Positions 28,369-36,511 of a DNA stretch of 44,164 nucleotides are shown piece after piece. The position numbers and the translations under genes were made by a program. The DNA lies in assembly GCA_030429105.1 (NCBI GenBank), contig JAUIDE010000027.1, positions 1 to 44,164 of the forward strand, written 5' to 3'. The stretch's first letter is position 1, and each line of letters begins with the position of its first letter. The notes beneath the pieces were generated by a model. That model made no database searches. It worked only from the letters and a program-made list of their open reading frames with translations, and was not told the DNA's origin. The DNA comes from Alphaproteobacteria bacterium (lineage in GTDB: Bacteria; Pseudomonadota; Alphaproteobacteria; Rhodobacterales; Rhodobacteraceae).

Positions 28369-30756
28369 TTAACCGGCCTTCCTCGGGGCGAGGGCGGGTT
28401 CGGCGCCGGCGGTGAGGCCGGCGACGGATTCGGCGAGCGATTCCCGGTCGATCCGGAAATGGCGGCGGAGGTCGCCGATCGTGCCGGTCTGGCCGAAATG
28501 CTCCACCCCGTGCGGGATCGTCCGGTGCCCGGCGACGCCGCCGAGCCAGGAGAGGGTGAGGGGGTGGCCGTCCACGACGGTCACAAGCGCGCAGCTTTTC
28601 GGCAGGGGCTCCAGCAGCGCCTCGACATGGCTGCGCGCGCCCTTCGCCCCCCGCGCCCGCGCGCGCTGCGCCGCCGTCCAGCCGGCGTTCAGCCGGTCCG
28701 CCGAGGTGACGGCGAGGACGCCGACATCGCGCCGCACTTCCCCGATCAGGCCCGCCGCCGCGATGGCCTCCTCCGCCACCACGCCCTGATAGGCGATGAC
28801 CACGGCGGCGTTCGGCCCCGGCTCGCGCAGCCAGTAGGCCCCGTCGATCACCCCCTGCCGGAACGGCTCGCCCTCCCGCCTTGCGGGCTGTTCGAGGGGC
28901 GCGGTGGTGAGGCGGAGATAGACGGAGCCGCCCGTCTCGTCCCTCAGCCATGTCCGCTCGTCCGGGTCGCCCTCTCCGCTCCGCTGCATGTAGTCGAAGG
29001 CCCATTCCATGATCACGGCCAGCTCGTCCGCGAAGGCGGGCTCGAAGGCGGCGAGACCGTCCTGGCTCATGCCGATCAGGGGCTGGGCGACCGATTGATG
29101 CGCCCCGCCTTCGGGCGCGAGGGCGACGCCGGAAGGCGTGCCGACGATCATGAAGCGGGCGTCCTGGTAACAGGCGTAGTTGAGCGCATCGAGCCCGCGG
29201 CTCACGAACGGGTCATAGACCGTGCCGATGGGGATGATCCGCCGCCCGAAGAGCGAATGGGAGAGGCCGGCCGCGGCGAGGAGGAGGAAGAGGTTCATCT
29301 CCGCGATGCCAAGCTCCACATGCTGGCCTTCGGGCCGAAACTCCCATTTCGCGAGCGAGGGGATGCGGTGCTCGATGAAGGCGTCGGGCAGGGCGGCGCG
29401 GGCGAAGAGCTTCCGCCGGTTCACCCAGGGGCCGAGGCTCGTCGTCCCCGTCACGTCGGGCGAGGTGGTGAGGATGCGGGCGGCGAGCGCGCTGTCGCCC
29501 CGCGCGAGCTGGTCGAGGATCTTGCCGAAGGCGGCCTGGGTGGAGATTTCCCGGTCGTCCGGCGCGGCGATCCGAGGGGCGGGGATGCGCGCGTCGGAAA
29601 GGCGGCGCGGGCCGGCGGCGAATAAGGGGACGCGGGCGAGGAAGGCGCGGAAACCCGCCTCATCTTCGACCGCGGCGAAGCGCTCCCATTCCGCACCTTC
29701 GGGAACGCCCATGTGCGCCTGCCATTCCGCGAACTGCTTCGTGGTCATCAGCCCGCCGTGATTGTCCTTGTGGCCGGCGATGGGGGTGCCCCAGCCCTTG
29801 ATCGTGTAGGCGAGAAAGCAGGTCGGCCGGTCATGCGTCACCGAGGCGAAGACCTCCGCCATGGTCGAGACGCAGTTGCCGCCGAGATTCTCCATCAGCG
29901 CGGCGAGCTCCGCGTCGGAGCGGCGGGCGATGAGGGCGGAGACGGGGCCCTGATCCCCGAGATCGTCCATCAGCCGCGCGCGCCAGACGGCGCCGCCCCG
30001 GAAGGTGAGCGCCGCGTATTCGGCGTTGGGGCAGGCGTCGATCCAGTTCCGAAGGGCCTCGCCGCCCGGCTCCGCGAAGGCTGCGCGCTGGAGGGCGCCG
30101 TACTTCGCCTTCACGACGTCCCAGCCGAAGGCGGAGAAGATGCGCTCGATCCGGTCGAAGAGCCCTTCGCGCACGATCCCGTCGAGCGACTGGCGGTTAT
30201 AGTCGATGATCCACCAGCAATTCCGTAGGTCGTTCTTCCAGCCCTCCTGAAGGACCTCGTAGACATTGCCCTCGTCGAGCTCGGCGTCCCCCGCGAGCGC
30301 GATCATCCGGCCGAAAGGCGCGCCTTCGCCCCAGTCCTTCGCGGCGATGAAGTCCTGCACCAGCGAGGCGAGCGCCGTGATCCCGACGCCGAGGCCGACG
30401 GAGCCGGTGGAGAAGTCCACGTCGTCCACGTCCTTCGTCCGGCTCGGATAGCTCTGGGCGCCGCCATAGCCGCGGAACGCCTCCAGCTTCTCCCGCGTCT
30501 GGGTTCCCATGAGGTAATGCATGGCGTGGAAGACGGGGGAGGCGTGAGGCTTCACCGCCACCCGGTCCTCCGGCCGGAGGGCGGAGAAATAGAGCGCCGT
30601 CATGATCGAGACGATGGAGGCGGAGGAGGCCTGGTGCCCGCCGATCTTGATCGCGTCCTCCTTCGGGCGGACATGGTTGGCGTGGTGGATCATCCAGTGC
30701 GAGAGCCAGAGGAGGCGCTGCTCCACGGTCTTCAGATGGCGATGGTCTTCGGTCAT
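28369..30756 (-). CDS. AceE/transketolase-like ThDP-dependent enzyme
   Basis: A 795-residue thiamine-diphosphate enzyme. The ThDP motif is GDAELDEG at 156-163, with Asn187 closing it in IDYNRQSLDG. The NRQSLDGIV stretch, followed by IFSAFGWDVVKAKYG, resembles homodimeric pyruvate dehydrogenase E1 (AceE) more than classical transketolase. A HVELGIAEMN segment in the second half holds the likely cofactor-activating Glu. AceE is about 890 residues and transketolase about 660, so the length is intermediate. No E2 or E3 gene is nearby, so a pyruvate dehydrogenase role is unproven. It is divergent from the FAD oxidoreductase gene. The substrate is unknown; a transketolase-type or 2-oxoacid reaction is possible. 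Confidence 0.85.
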   Translation of the reverse strand: MTEDHRHLKTVEQRLLWLSHWMIHHANHVRPKEDAIKIGGHQASSASIVSIMTALYFSALRPEDRVAVKPHASPVFHAMHYLMGTQTREKLEAFRGYGGAQSYPSRTKDVDDVDFSTGSVGLGVGITALASLVQDFIAAKDWGEGAPFGRMIALAGDAELDEGNVYEVLQEGWKNDLRNCWWIIDYNRQSLDGIVREGLFDRIERIFSAFGWDVVKAKYGALQRAAFAEPGGEALRNWIDACPNAEYAALTFRGGAVWRARLMDDLGDQGPVSALIARRSDAELAALMENLGGNCVSTMAEVFASVTHDRPTCFLAYTIKGWGTPIAGHKDNHGGLMTTKQFAEWQAHMGVPEGAEWERFAAVEDEAGFRAFLARVPLFAAGPRRLSDARIPAPRIAAPDDREISTQAAFGKILDQLARGDSALAARILTTSPDVTGTTSLGPWVNRRKLFARAALPDAFIEHRIPSLAKWEFRPEGQHVELGIAEMNLFLLLAAAGLSHSLFGRRIIPIGTVYDPFVSRGLDALNYACYQDARFMIVGTPSGVALAPEGGAHQSVAQPLIGMSQDGLAAFEPAFADELAVIMEWAFDYMQRSGEGDPDERTWLRDETGGSVYLRLTTAPLEQPARREGEPFRQGVIDGAYWLREPGPNAAVVIAYQGVVAEEAIAAAGLIGEVRRDVGVLAVTSADRLNAGWTAAQRARARGAKGARSHVEALLEPLPKSCALVTVVDGHPLTLSWLGGVAGHRTIPHGVEHFGQTGTIGDLRRHFRIDRESLAESVAGLTAGAEPALAPRKAG

Positions 30757-30780
30757 GGCGGCTCCCGCTTCCGGCGCCCC

Positions 30781-30809
30781 GAGGATGGCGGGCGGGGCGC
30801 GGCTGTCAA
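30781..30809 (-). promoter_or_regulatory. Weak promoter candidate for the ThDP enzyme gene
   Basis: On the minus strand a perfect TTGACA lies at 30809-30804. The expected -10 position, 16-17 bases on, has only CATCCT or ATCCTC. The distance to the ATG at 30756 is suitable. Only the -35 is convincing. Confidence 0.3.
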
Positions 30810-30895
30810 TGCGCCGCCCTTGCCGCCGCCCCGCCGATATGGCGTTCTCCGCCCCGCGCCGGGCGATTCCGGCGCGAGGAGGAAAGACCCGCCCG

Positions 30896-32119
30896 ATGCA
30901 GCTTCCCCCCGGCTTCTCCGCCGCGCCGAAGAAGAGCGCCTATGACGTCGTGATCGTCGGCGGGGCGATGATGGGCTCCGCCGCCGCATGGTTCCTGACC
31001 GAGAACCCGGATTTCGACGGCTCGATCCTCGTTCTCGAACGCGCGCCCGATTACGCCGCCTGCTCCACGGCGCACACGAATTCCTGCATCCGGCAGCAGT
31101 TTTCCACCGCGCTCAACATCCGGATCAGCCAGTTCACCGCGGATTTCGTGAAGAACCTGCGGGAGCGGATGGGGGACGAGCGCATCCCGGACCTGCCGAT
31201 CCGCAATTTCGGCTATCTTTATCTCGCGCACAGCGAGGCCTTCGCCGCCCATCTCCGCGCGGCGCAGGCGGTGCAGCTCGCCGCCGGAGCGGAGACGCGG
31301 CTGCTGACGGCCGGGGAGATCGCGGCGGCCTATCCGTTCTACAACGTGGAGGACATCGTCCTCGGCTCCATCAACACCAGGGACGAAGGCTACTGGGACG
31401 GCGCCGCGGTCTTCGACTGGCTGCGCCGCCTCGCGCGGGAGCGGGGCGCGGAATATGTGGCGGACGAGGTGGTCTCGATGCGTCTGAACGCCGCTGGGAC
31501 GCGGGTCGAGAGCGTTCGGCTCGCGGGCGGGGCGGAGATCGCCTGCGGTCATGTCGTCAACTGCTCCGGCCCCCGCGCGGCGCGGACGGCGCGGATGGCG
31601 GGCATCGACCTGCCGGTCGAGCCGCGGAAGCGTTATTCGTGGATCTTCAAGGCCGAAAGGCCGCTCGACCGCGACCTGCCGCTGACCATCGACCCTTCGG
31701 GCGTGCATGTGCGGGAGAACGGAGGCGGGACCTATCTCGCCGGCGGCCATCCGGAGCTTGACCCGGCGGTTGAGCCTGACGATTTCACGATGGATCACGG
31801 CTTCTGGGAGGATCACGCCTGGCCGGTCATCGCCACGCGCATCCCGCAATTCGAGGCGGTGAAGGTGACGAGCGCCTGGATCGGGCATTATGCGATGAAC
31901 GTGCTGGACCGGAACGCCATCGCCGGGCCGCATCCCGTGGTCGGCAACTTCCATTTCATGAACGGCTTTTCCGGCCACGGGCTCCAGCAGGCGCCGGCGA
32001 TGGGGCGGGGGCTGGCGGAATGGATCGCCTATGGCGAATATCGCAGCCTCGACCTCTCGCCCTTCGGCTTCGGGCGGATCGCGGAAAACCGGCCGATCCC
32101 CGAAAGCGCGGTGATCTGA
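30896..32119 (+). CDS. FAD-dependent oxidoreductase, DAO family
   Basis: A 407-residue amine/amino-acid oxidase-like flavoprotein of the D-amino-acid-oxidase (DAO) family. The FAD dinucleotide fold begins at about residue 17 with DVVIVGGAMMGSAAAWFL; the third glycine of GxGxxG is Ala, which is frequent in this subgroup. SCIRQQFSTALNIRISQF and the C-terminal GFSGHGLQQAPAMGRGLAE, which closes the FAD site, are also present. AGGAGG stands before the ATG. The gene is followed 20 bases later by the SDR gene. The substrate is unknown; family members oxidise sarcosine, glycine, D-amino acids or hydroxy acids. A glyoxylate-yielding reaction would fit the nearby bhc genes, but that is only a guess. 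Confidence 0.85.
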   Translation: MQLPPGFSAAPKKSAYDVVIVGGAMMGSAAAWFLTENPDFDGSILVLERAPDYAACSTAHTNSCIRQQFSTALNIRISQFTADFVKNLRERMGDERIPDLPIRNFGYLYLAHSEAFAAHLRAAQAVQLAAGAETRLLTAGEIAAAYPFYNVEDIVLGSINTRDEGYWDGAAVFDWLRRLARERGAEYVADEVVSMRLNAAGTRVESVRLAGGAEIACGHVVNCSGPRAARTARMAGIDLPVEPRKRYSWIFKAERPLDRDLPLTIDPSGVHVRENGGGTYLAGGHPELDPAVEPDDFTMDHGFWEDHAWPVIATRIPQFEAVKVTSAWIGHYAMNVLDRNAIAGPHPVVGNFHFMNGFSGHGLQQAPAMGRGLAEWIAYGEYRSLDLSPFGFGRIAENRPIPESAVI

Positions 32120-32139
32120 CCCCAAGGGAAGGACGGACC

Positions 32140-32976
32140 ATGAAACGCATCGTTCTCACCGGCGCCGCCGGGCGGCTCGGCTCCTGGCTGCGGGAGCCGC
32201 TGACGAAGCTCTGCGAGGAGCTTGTCTCCTCCGATATCGCGGAGGGAGTCGGGGCGCTCTATCCGGGTGAGCGCTACGTTCGGGCCGATCTCGCCGACCT
32301 CGCGCAGATCGGGCCTCTGCTCGAAGGGGCGGACATGGTCGTCCATTTCGGGGCGATCGGGGACGAGGCGCCGTTCGAGGAGATTCTCGGGCCGAACATC
32401 GTCGGCGCCTACAACATCTGGGAGGCCGCGCACCGGAACGGGGTGCGGCGCGTGGTCTACGCTAGTTCGATCCACGCCGTCGGGATGTATCCGAAGACCG
32501 AGCGGATCGGGACGGACGTTCCGCACCGGCCGGACACGTTCTATGGCCTCGCCAAGTGCTTCGCGGAGGATCTGGCGCGGATGTACTGGGAGAAGCGGGG
32601 GCTGGAGGCTGTGTGCCTCCGCATCCTCTCCTGCGCGCAGGTCACGAGCCCGCGCGCGCTCGGCACATGGCTGAGCTATGACGACCTCATCCACCTCGTC
32701 ACGCGCGCGATCGATACGCCGGTGACGGGGTTCACGGTGATCTACGGCGTTTCGGACAATGACCGGGCGCCGGTGGACAATTCGGCGGCGCATTTCCTCG
32801 GCTACCGGCCGAAGGACAATGCGGAGCGCTTCGCGGCGGAGATCCTCGCCGCGGCGCCGGCTGCGGACCCTTCGGACCCGGCGCAGTTCTGTCATGGCGG
32901 CCCTTTCGCCGCCGTGCCGCTCGGGGAGAGCGGGGTCGCGCGGATGAAAATCGTGGACGACCGGAAGGCGACCTGA
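32140..32976 (+). CDS. NAD-dependent uronate-dehydrogenase-like SDR
   Basis: A 278-residue extended short-chain dehydrogenase. The nucleotide-binding motif TGAAGRLG lies at 7-14, and the catalytic set is Ser110 and Tyr135-x-x-x-Lys139 (YGLAK). The stretches YPKTERIGTDVPHRPD and YRPKDNAERF are close to what I recall of bacterial uronate dehydrogenase, which oxidises glucuronate and galacturonate to the aldarolactones. One difference is that SSIH replaces SSNH after the catalytic Ser, which may change the substrate. GGAAGGA precedes the ATG. It is co-directional with the FAD oxidoreductase gene 20 bases upstream, and its stop is 4 bases from the stop of the convergent copper ATPase gene. Confidence 0.82.
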   Translation: MKRIVLTGAAGRLGSWLREPLTKLCEELVSSDIAEGVGALYPGERYVRADLADLAQIGPLLEGADMVVHFGAIGDEAPFEEILGPNIVGAYNIWEAAHRNGVRRVVYASSIHAVGMYPKTERIGTDVPHRPDTFYGLAKCFAEDLARMYWEKRGLEAVCLRILSCAQVTSPRALGTWLSYDDLIHLVTRAIDTPVTGFTVIYGVSDNDRAPVDNSAAHFLGYRPKDNAERFAAEILAAAPAADPSDPAQFCHGGPFAAVPLGESGVARMKIVDDRKAT

Positions 32977-32980
32977 GCCT

Positions 32981-35446
32981 TCAGCCCCTCAGCGGCGGGG
33001 CGAAGCGGCGGAGGCGGAGCGCGTTGCCGACGACGAAGACGCTGGACAGCGCCATCGCCCCCGCCGCGAGAACGGGCGAGAGCTGGAGCCCGAAGGCCGG
33101 GTAGAGCGCGCCCGCGGCGACGGGGATGAGCGCGGCGTTGTAGGCGAAGGCCCAGAAAAGATTGCCGCGGATGTTGGCGAGCGTCGCGCGGGAGAGGGCG
33201 ACGGCGTTCGGCGCGCCCGCGAGCCCGCCCGCCATCAGCGCGGCGTCCGCCGCCTCGGCGGCGATCTCCGTCCCGCTGGAGACGGCGAGGCCGACATCGG
33301 CTTCGGCCAGCGCGGGGGCGTCGTTGATCCCGTCCCCCACGAAGACGACGGGGCCGCGCGCGCGGAGCGCCTTCACCGCCTCGACCTTCCCCTCCGGCGA
33401 GACCTCGGCGAAGACCTCCCCGATCCCCAGCCTTCGGGCGACCGCCTCCGCCGTGCGCTTGTCGTCGCCCGTGATCATGGCGATCTCGAAGCCCTGTTCG
33501 CGGAGCGCGGCGAGGGCGGCCGGCGTCGTCTCCCGGATCGGGTCGGCGACCGTAAGGAGGGCGGCGGCGCGGCCTTCGACGGCGATGTAGAGCGGCGTCT
33601 CGCCTTCGCCGGCGCGGCGCGCGGCTTCTTCGGCGAAGGCGGAAATGTCCGCCCCGATCTCCGCCATCAGCTTCGCGGAACCGAGCGCGACCTGCCGGCC
33701 GGCGACCTCGGCGCGGGCGCCTCTGCCGGTGAGGGTGGCGAAGCCCTTCGCCTCCAGCCGCTCCGCGCCTTCCGCCTCCGCCGCCTCGACGACGGCGCGG
33801 GCGACGGGGTGCTCCGACCGCGCCTCGACCGCCGCGGCGAGGCCGAGGAGTTCGGCGCGGGCGAAGCCTTCGGCGGGGACGAGGGCGGAGAGGCGGGGGC
33901 GGCCTTCCGTCAGCGTCCCCGTCTTGTCGAGCGCGGCGATGCGGGCGCCGGCGAGGCGCTGGAGCGCCTCGCCCCGGCGGAAGAGGACGCCGATCTCCGC
34001 CCCCCGCCCCGTCCCGACCATGATCGAGACCGGCGTCGCGAGCCCCATCGCGCACGGGCAGGCGATGATGAGGACGGCGACGGCGGCGACGAGCGCGGGC
34101 CCGAGCGCCGGGGCGGGCGCGAAGGCGAGCCAGAGCGCGAAAGTGAGCGCGGCGAGCGCCATGACGGCGGGGACGAACCACATCGTCACCCGGTCCACCA
34201 TAGCCTGGATCGGCAGCTTGCCGCCCTGCGCCGCCTCGACCATCGCCGCGATGCGCGCGAGGGTCGTATCGGCGCCGATGGCGGTGACGCGGAAGGCGAA
34301 GGCGCCTGCGCCGTTCACCGCGCCGCCCGTGACCTTCGCGCCCTCGCCCTTCTCGACCGGGATCGGCTCGCCCGTCAGCATCGATTCGTCGATGAAGCTT
34401 CCGCCCTCCACGATCTCCCCGTCCGCCGGGATGCGCTCCCCCGGCCGGACCTCGACGATGTCGCCGCGGCGGAGGGCGGAGAGCGGGATCTCCCGCGCCT
34501 TCGCGCCGCGGCGAACGCGCGCGGTTTCGGGCCGGAGGGCGAAAAGGCGGCGGATCGCCTCCGAGGCGCGGCCCTTCGCGCGCGCCTCCATCCAGCGCCC
34601 GGCGAGGATGAGGGTGACGATCAGCGCCGCCGGCTCGAAATAGACATGGCGGGAGCCTTCGGGGAGAAGCGCGGGGGCGACGGTCGCCACTGTCGAATAG
34701 GCCCAGGCGGCGCCGGCGCCGAGGGCGACGAGGCTGTTCATCTCCGGAGCCCCGCGCCCCAGCGCCTTCAGCCCGAGCGCGAAGAAGCGCCGGCCGGGCA
34801 GGGCGAGGACGAGCGTGGCGAGCGCGAACTGGATCGCCCAGCTCGCGCCCATGCCGATGGTTCCGGCGATCCAGTGATGGAAGGCGGGGAAGGCGTGGCC
34901 CCCCATCTCCAGAATGAAGACGGGGAGCGTGAGCGCGGCGGCGAGGAGGGTATCGCGCCTCAGGCCCGTTTCCTCTGCTTCGCGCCGGGCGGCCTGCGCC
35001 CGCGCTTCCTCCGCCCCGTCCGCCACCGGCGCGCCGGGATAGCCGGCGCCTTCGAGCGCGGCGAGGAGATCGGCCTCGGGCGCCGCGCCCTCCACCTCCG
35101 CGCGCGCGGAGGCGAGGTTGACGCGCGCCGCCGTTACGCCTGGCACGGCGAGGAGCGCGCGCTCCGCCCGCCCGACGCAGGAGCCGCAATGCAGGCCGGA
35201 GACGGAGAGAGCCGTGACCGCGGCGGGCGAGACATATCCCGTGCGCTCGATGGCCTCGACCAGCGCCGCCGGGGTCGCCGGAGCGGCGAAGCGGATTTCC
35301 GCCCGCTCGGCGGCGAGGTTCACCGCGGCCTGCTCCACGCCCGGCACGGCGCGGAGCGCGCGCTCGACCCGCCCGACGCAGGAGGCGCAGGTCATGCCGA
35401 TGACGGGAAGCGAGAGCGTGGCGGGGGCGCGGTGCGGGACGTTCAT
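32981..35446 (-). CDS. copA: Copper-exporting P1B-type ATPase
   Basis: An 821-residue P-type ATPase. Two N-terminal heavy-metal domains carry GMTCASC (Cys20, Cys23) and GLHCGSC. The membrane CPC motif reads [15 protein letters not shown], the phosphorylation site is DKTGTLTEG, the nucleotide-domain HP motif is SEHPVARAV, and the hinge is [10 protein letters not shown]. These mark a Cu(I) exporter (CopA/CtpV-like). The gene has no Shine-Dalgarno: the bases before the ATG read TATCTCTTCAAA, and the CueR-type promoter just upstream would start transcription at or next to the ATG, so translation is probably leaderless. No copper regulator or chaperone gene is adjacent. It is a single gene lying behind bhcR. 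Confidence 0.93.
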   Translation of the reverse strand: MNVPHRAPATLSLPVIGMTCASCVGRVERALRAVPGVEQAAVNLAAERAEIRFAAPATPAALVEAIERTGYVSPAAVTALSVSGLHCGSCVGRAERALLAVPGVTAARVNLASARAEVEGAAPEADLLAALEGAGYPGAPVADGAEEARAQAARREAEETGLRRDTLLAAALTLPVFILEMGGHAFPAFHHWIAGTIGMGASWAIQFALATLVLALPGRRFFALGLKALGRGAPEMNSLVALGAGAAWAYSTVATVAPALLPEGSRHVYFEPAALIVTLILAGRWMEARAKGRASEAIRRLFALRPETARVRRGAKAREIPLSALRRGDIVEVRPGERIPADGEIVEGGSFIDESMLTGEPIPVEKGEGAKVTGGAVNGAGAFAFRVTAIGADTTLARIAAMVEAAQGGKLPIQAMVDRVTMWFVPAVMALAALTFALWLAFAPAPALGPALVAAVAVLIIACPCAMGLATPVSIMVGTGRGAEIGVLFRRGEALQRLAGARIAALDKTGTLTEGRPRLSALVPAEGFARAELLGLAAAVEARSEHPVARAVVEAAEAEGAERLEAKGFATLTGRGARAEVAGRQVALGSAKLMAEIGADISAFAEEAARRAGEGETPLYIAVEGRAAALLTVADPIRETTPAALAALREQGFEIAMITGDDKRTAEAVARRLGIGEVFAEVSPEGKVEAVKALRARGPVVFVGDGINDAPALAEADVGLAVSSGTEIAAEAADAALMAGGLAGAPNAVALSRATLANIRGNLFWAFAYNAALIPVAAGALYPAFGLQLSPVLAAGAMALSSVFVVGNALRLRRFAPPLRG

Positions 35447-35452
35447 TTTGAA

Positions 35453-35483
35453 GAGATAGGGCTTCCCATCATGGGAAGGTCAA
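35453..35483 (-). promoter_or_regulatory. MerR/CueR-type copper promoter of copA
   Basis: On the minus strand TTGACC (35483-35478) and TATCTC (35458-35453) are separated by 19 bases, the overlong spacer typical of MerR-family promoters. The spacer contains the perfect dyad CTTCCCAT-C-ATGGGAAG (35462-35478), much like known CueR sites (ACCTTCC and GGAAGG arms). The -35 overlaps the stop codon of the upstream bhcR gene. A CueR-like regulator must be encoded elsewhere. Confidence 0.82.
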
Positions 35484-36310
35484 GCCCCCCAGCCCGAGGC
35501 GGGCGGCGCGCCGCCGATCCGCTCGGTGATCGCCGCCGCGGCGCGGCGCACGACGGGGCCGAATTCCGCCGTCGCCTCGGGCGAGAGCCGGGCGGCGGGG
35601 CCGGAAATCGAGACGCCGGCCACCGCCTCGCCATGATGGTTCCAGACCGGGGCCGCGACGCAGCGCATGCCGAGATATCGCTCCTCATCGTCCAGCGACC
35701 AGCCGCGGGCGCGGATCGTATCAAGATCGTCGAAGAGCGCCTGCGGGCTCGTCAGCGTCTTCGGCGTGAATTCCGGGAGGCCGGATTTCAGGAGGAGCCG
35801 CTCCGCCGCCGCCCGGCCCATCGCGGCGAGAAGCGCCTTGCCGATGCCGGAGGCGTGCATGTGCGCGCGCATCCCCGGCGCGAAGAAGGCGCGGACGGGC
35901 TGCGCTGTCTCCACCTGACCGACGAAAACGACCTCCGGCCCGTCCGGCACGGCGAGATTGGCGGATTCGCCCGTCTGCTCGACGAGGGCGCGCATCGCCT
36001 CCCGCCCCGCCTCGGCGACTCGGGTGCGGCGGAGGAAGGCGGCGCCGGCGCGGAACGCCTCCACCCCGACGCTCCATTCGCCGGTCGGCTCGTCGAACTC
36101 GACATAGCGCGCGGCCTGAAGGGTCGTCAGCAGGCGATGGGCGGAGGAGGGCGGCACGCCGGCGCGGAGGGCGAGCTCCGTCAGCGTCGCCTTTTCGGAG
36201 CGGGAGAGGAGCGAAAGGAGGGAGAGCGCGCGCTCCAGCGTCTGCACCGAGCCCGCCTCGCCCGCCGCCCCGCGGGGCCGCCCGCGCGTCTTCCGCATCG
36301 CGCCGTCCAT
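35480..36310 (-). CDS. bhcR: IclR-family regulator of the bhc operon
   Basis: A 276-residue IclR-type regulator. A winged helix-turn-helix lies at about 22-85 (SVQTLERALSLLSLLSR, then LTELALRAGVPPSSAHRLLTTL), followed by the effector domain with GMRAHMHASGIGKALLAAM and RGWSLDDEERYLGMRCVAAPV. GGGAGGTGAC precedes the ATG (MDGAMRKTRGR); a second Met at residue 5 is possible. It is divergent from bhcA across 201 bases, the arrangement of bhcR, whose product responds to glyoxylate in Paracoccus. The assignment rests on family plus context. Its 3' end overlaps the copA promoter. Confidence 0.85.
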   Translation of the reverse strand: MDGAMRKTRGRPRGAAGEAGSVQTLERALSLLSLLSRSEKATLTELALRAGVPPSSAHRLLTTLQAARYVEFDEPTGEWSVGVEAFRAGAAFLRRTRVAEAGREAMRALVEQTGESANLAVPDGPEVVFVGQVETAQPVRAFFAPGMRAHMHASGIGKALLAAMGRAAAERLLLKSGLPEFTPKTLTSPQALFDDLDTIRARGWSLDDEERYLGMRCVAAPVWNHHGEAVAGVSISGPAARLSPEATAEFGPVVRRAAAAITERIGGAPPASGWGA

Positions 36311-36402
36311 GCCGTCACCTCCCTCATCGCGTCGCGTATCCGATAGTATATTTTTCCGAAATCTGAAAGCGCGAAGCTGTGGAAACGATATATGTTAGCG
36401 TA

Positions 36403-36414
36403 TACAATATTGTA
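36403..36414. promoter_or_regulatory. Perfect palindrome TACAATATTGTA in the bhcR-bhcA gap
   Basis: A 12-base perfect dyad in the AT-rich centre of the divergent region. It could bind a regulator or be part of a promoter for either gene. A GTATAC dyad overlaps its left side (36400-36405), and TATCCGATA lies nearer bhcR (36337-36345). Confidence 0.4.
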
Positions 36415-36432
36415 GAGTGTGATTTACGATTT

Positions 36433-36447
36433 TGGAAAATCATTCCA
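36433..36447. promoter_or_regulatory. IclR-like operator upstream of bhcA
   Basis: TGGAA-AATCA-TTCCA is a 15-base dyad with the same outer half-sites as the classical IclR operator (TGGAAATNATTTCCA). It lies just before the possible -35 of the bhc promoter, a position suited to activation. A second TGGAAA half-site starts at 36380, 53 bases away, on the same face of the helix. Confidence 0.65.
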
Positions 36448-36453
36448 GAAAAA

Positions 36454-36482
36454 TTGCGGACGGGCCCGAATCAGGGTATTCC
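36454..36482 (+). promoter_or_regulatory. Weak promoter candidate for bhcABCD
   Basis: TTGCGG (36454-36459) and TATTCC (36477-36482) are 17 bases apart, each matching three of six consensus positions. Such a poor promoter would need an activator, consistent with the IclR-like dyad immediately upstream. The leader to bhcA would be about 25 bases with a GGAGGA site. Confidence 0.4.
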
Positions 36483-36511
36483 CTCCCCAACGAAAACATG
36501 GAGGACGCGCC

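Noticed and set aside
28121-28372. 83-codon open frame in the livF downstream gap
   Set aside because: It spans palindromes and a GGCGGGAGG-type intergenic repeat, has no ribosome binding site and no recognisable product.
32892-35189. Arg/Gly-rich long frame on the same strand as copA
   Set aside because: Out-of-frame shadow of copA; low-complexity composition with no domain.
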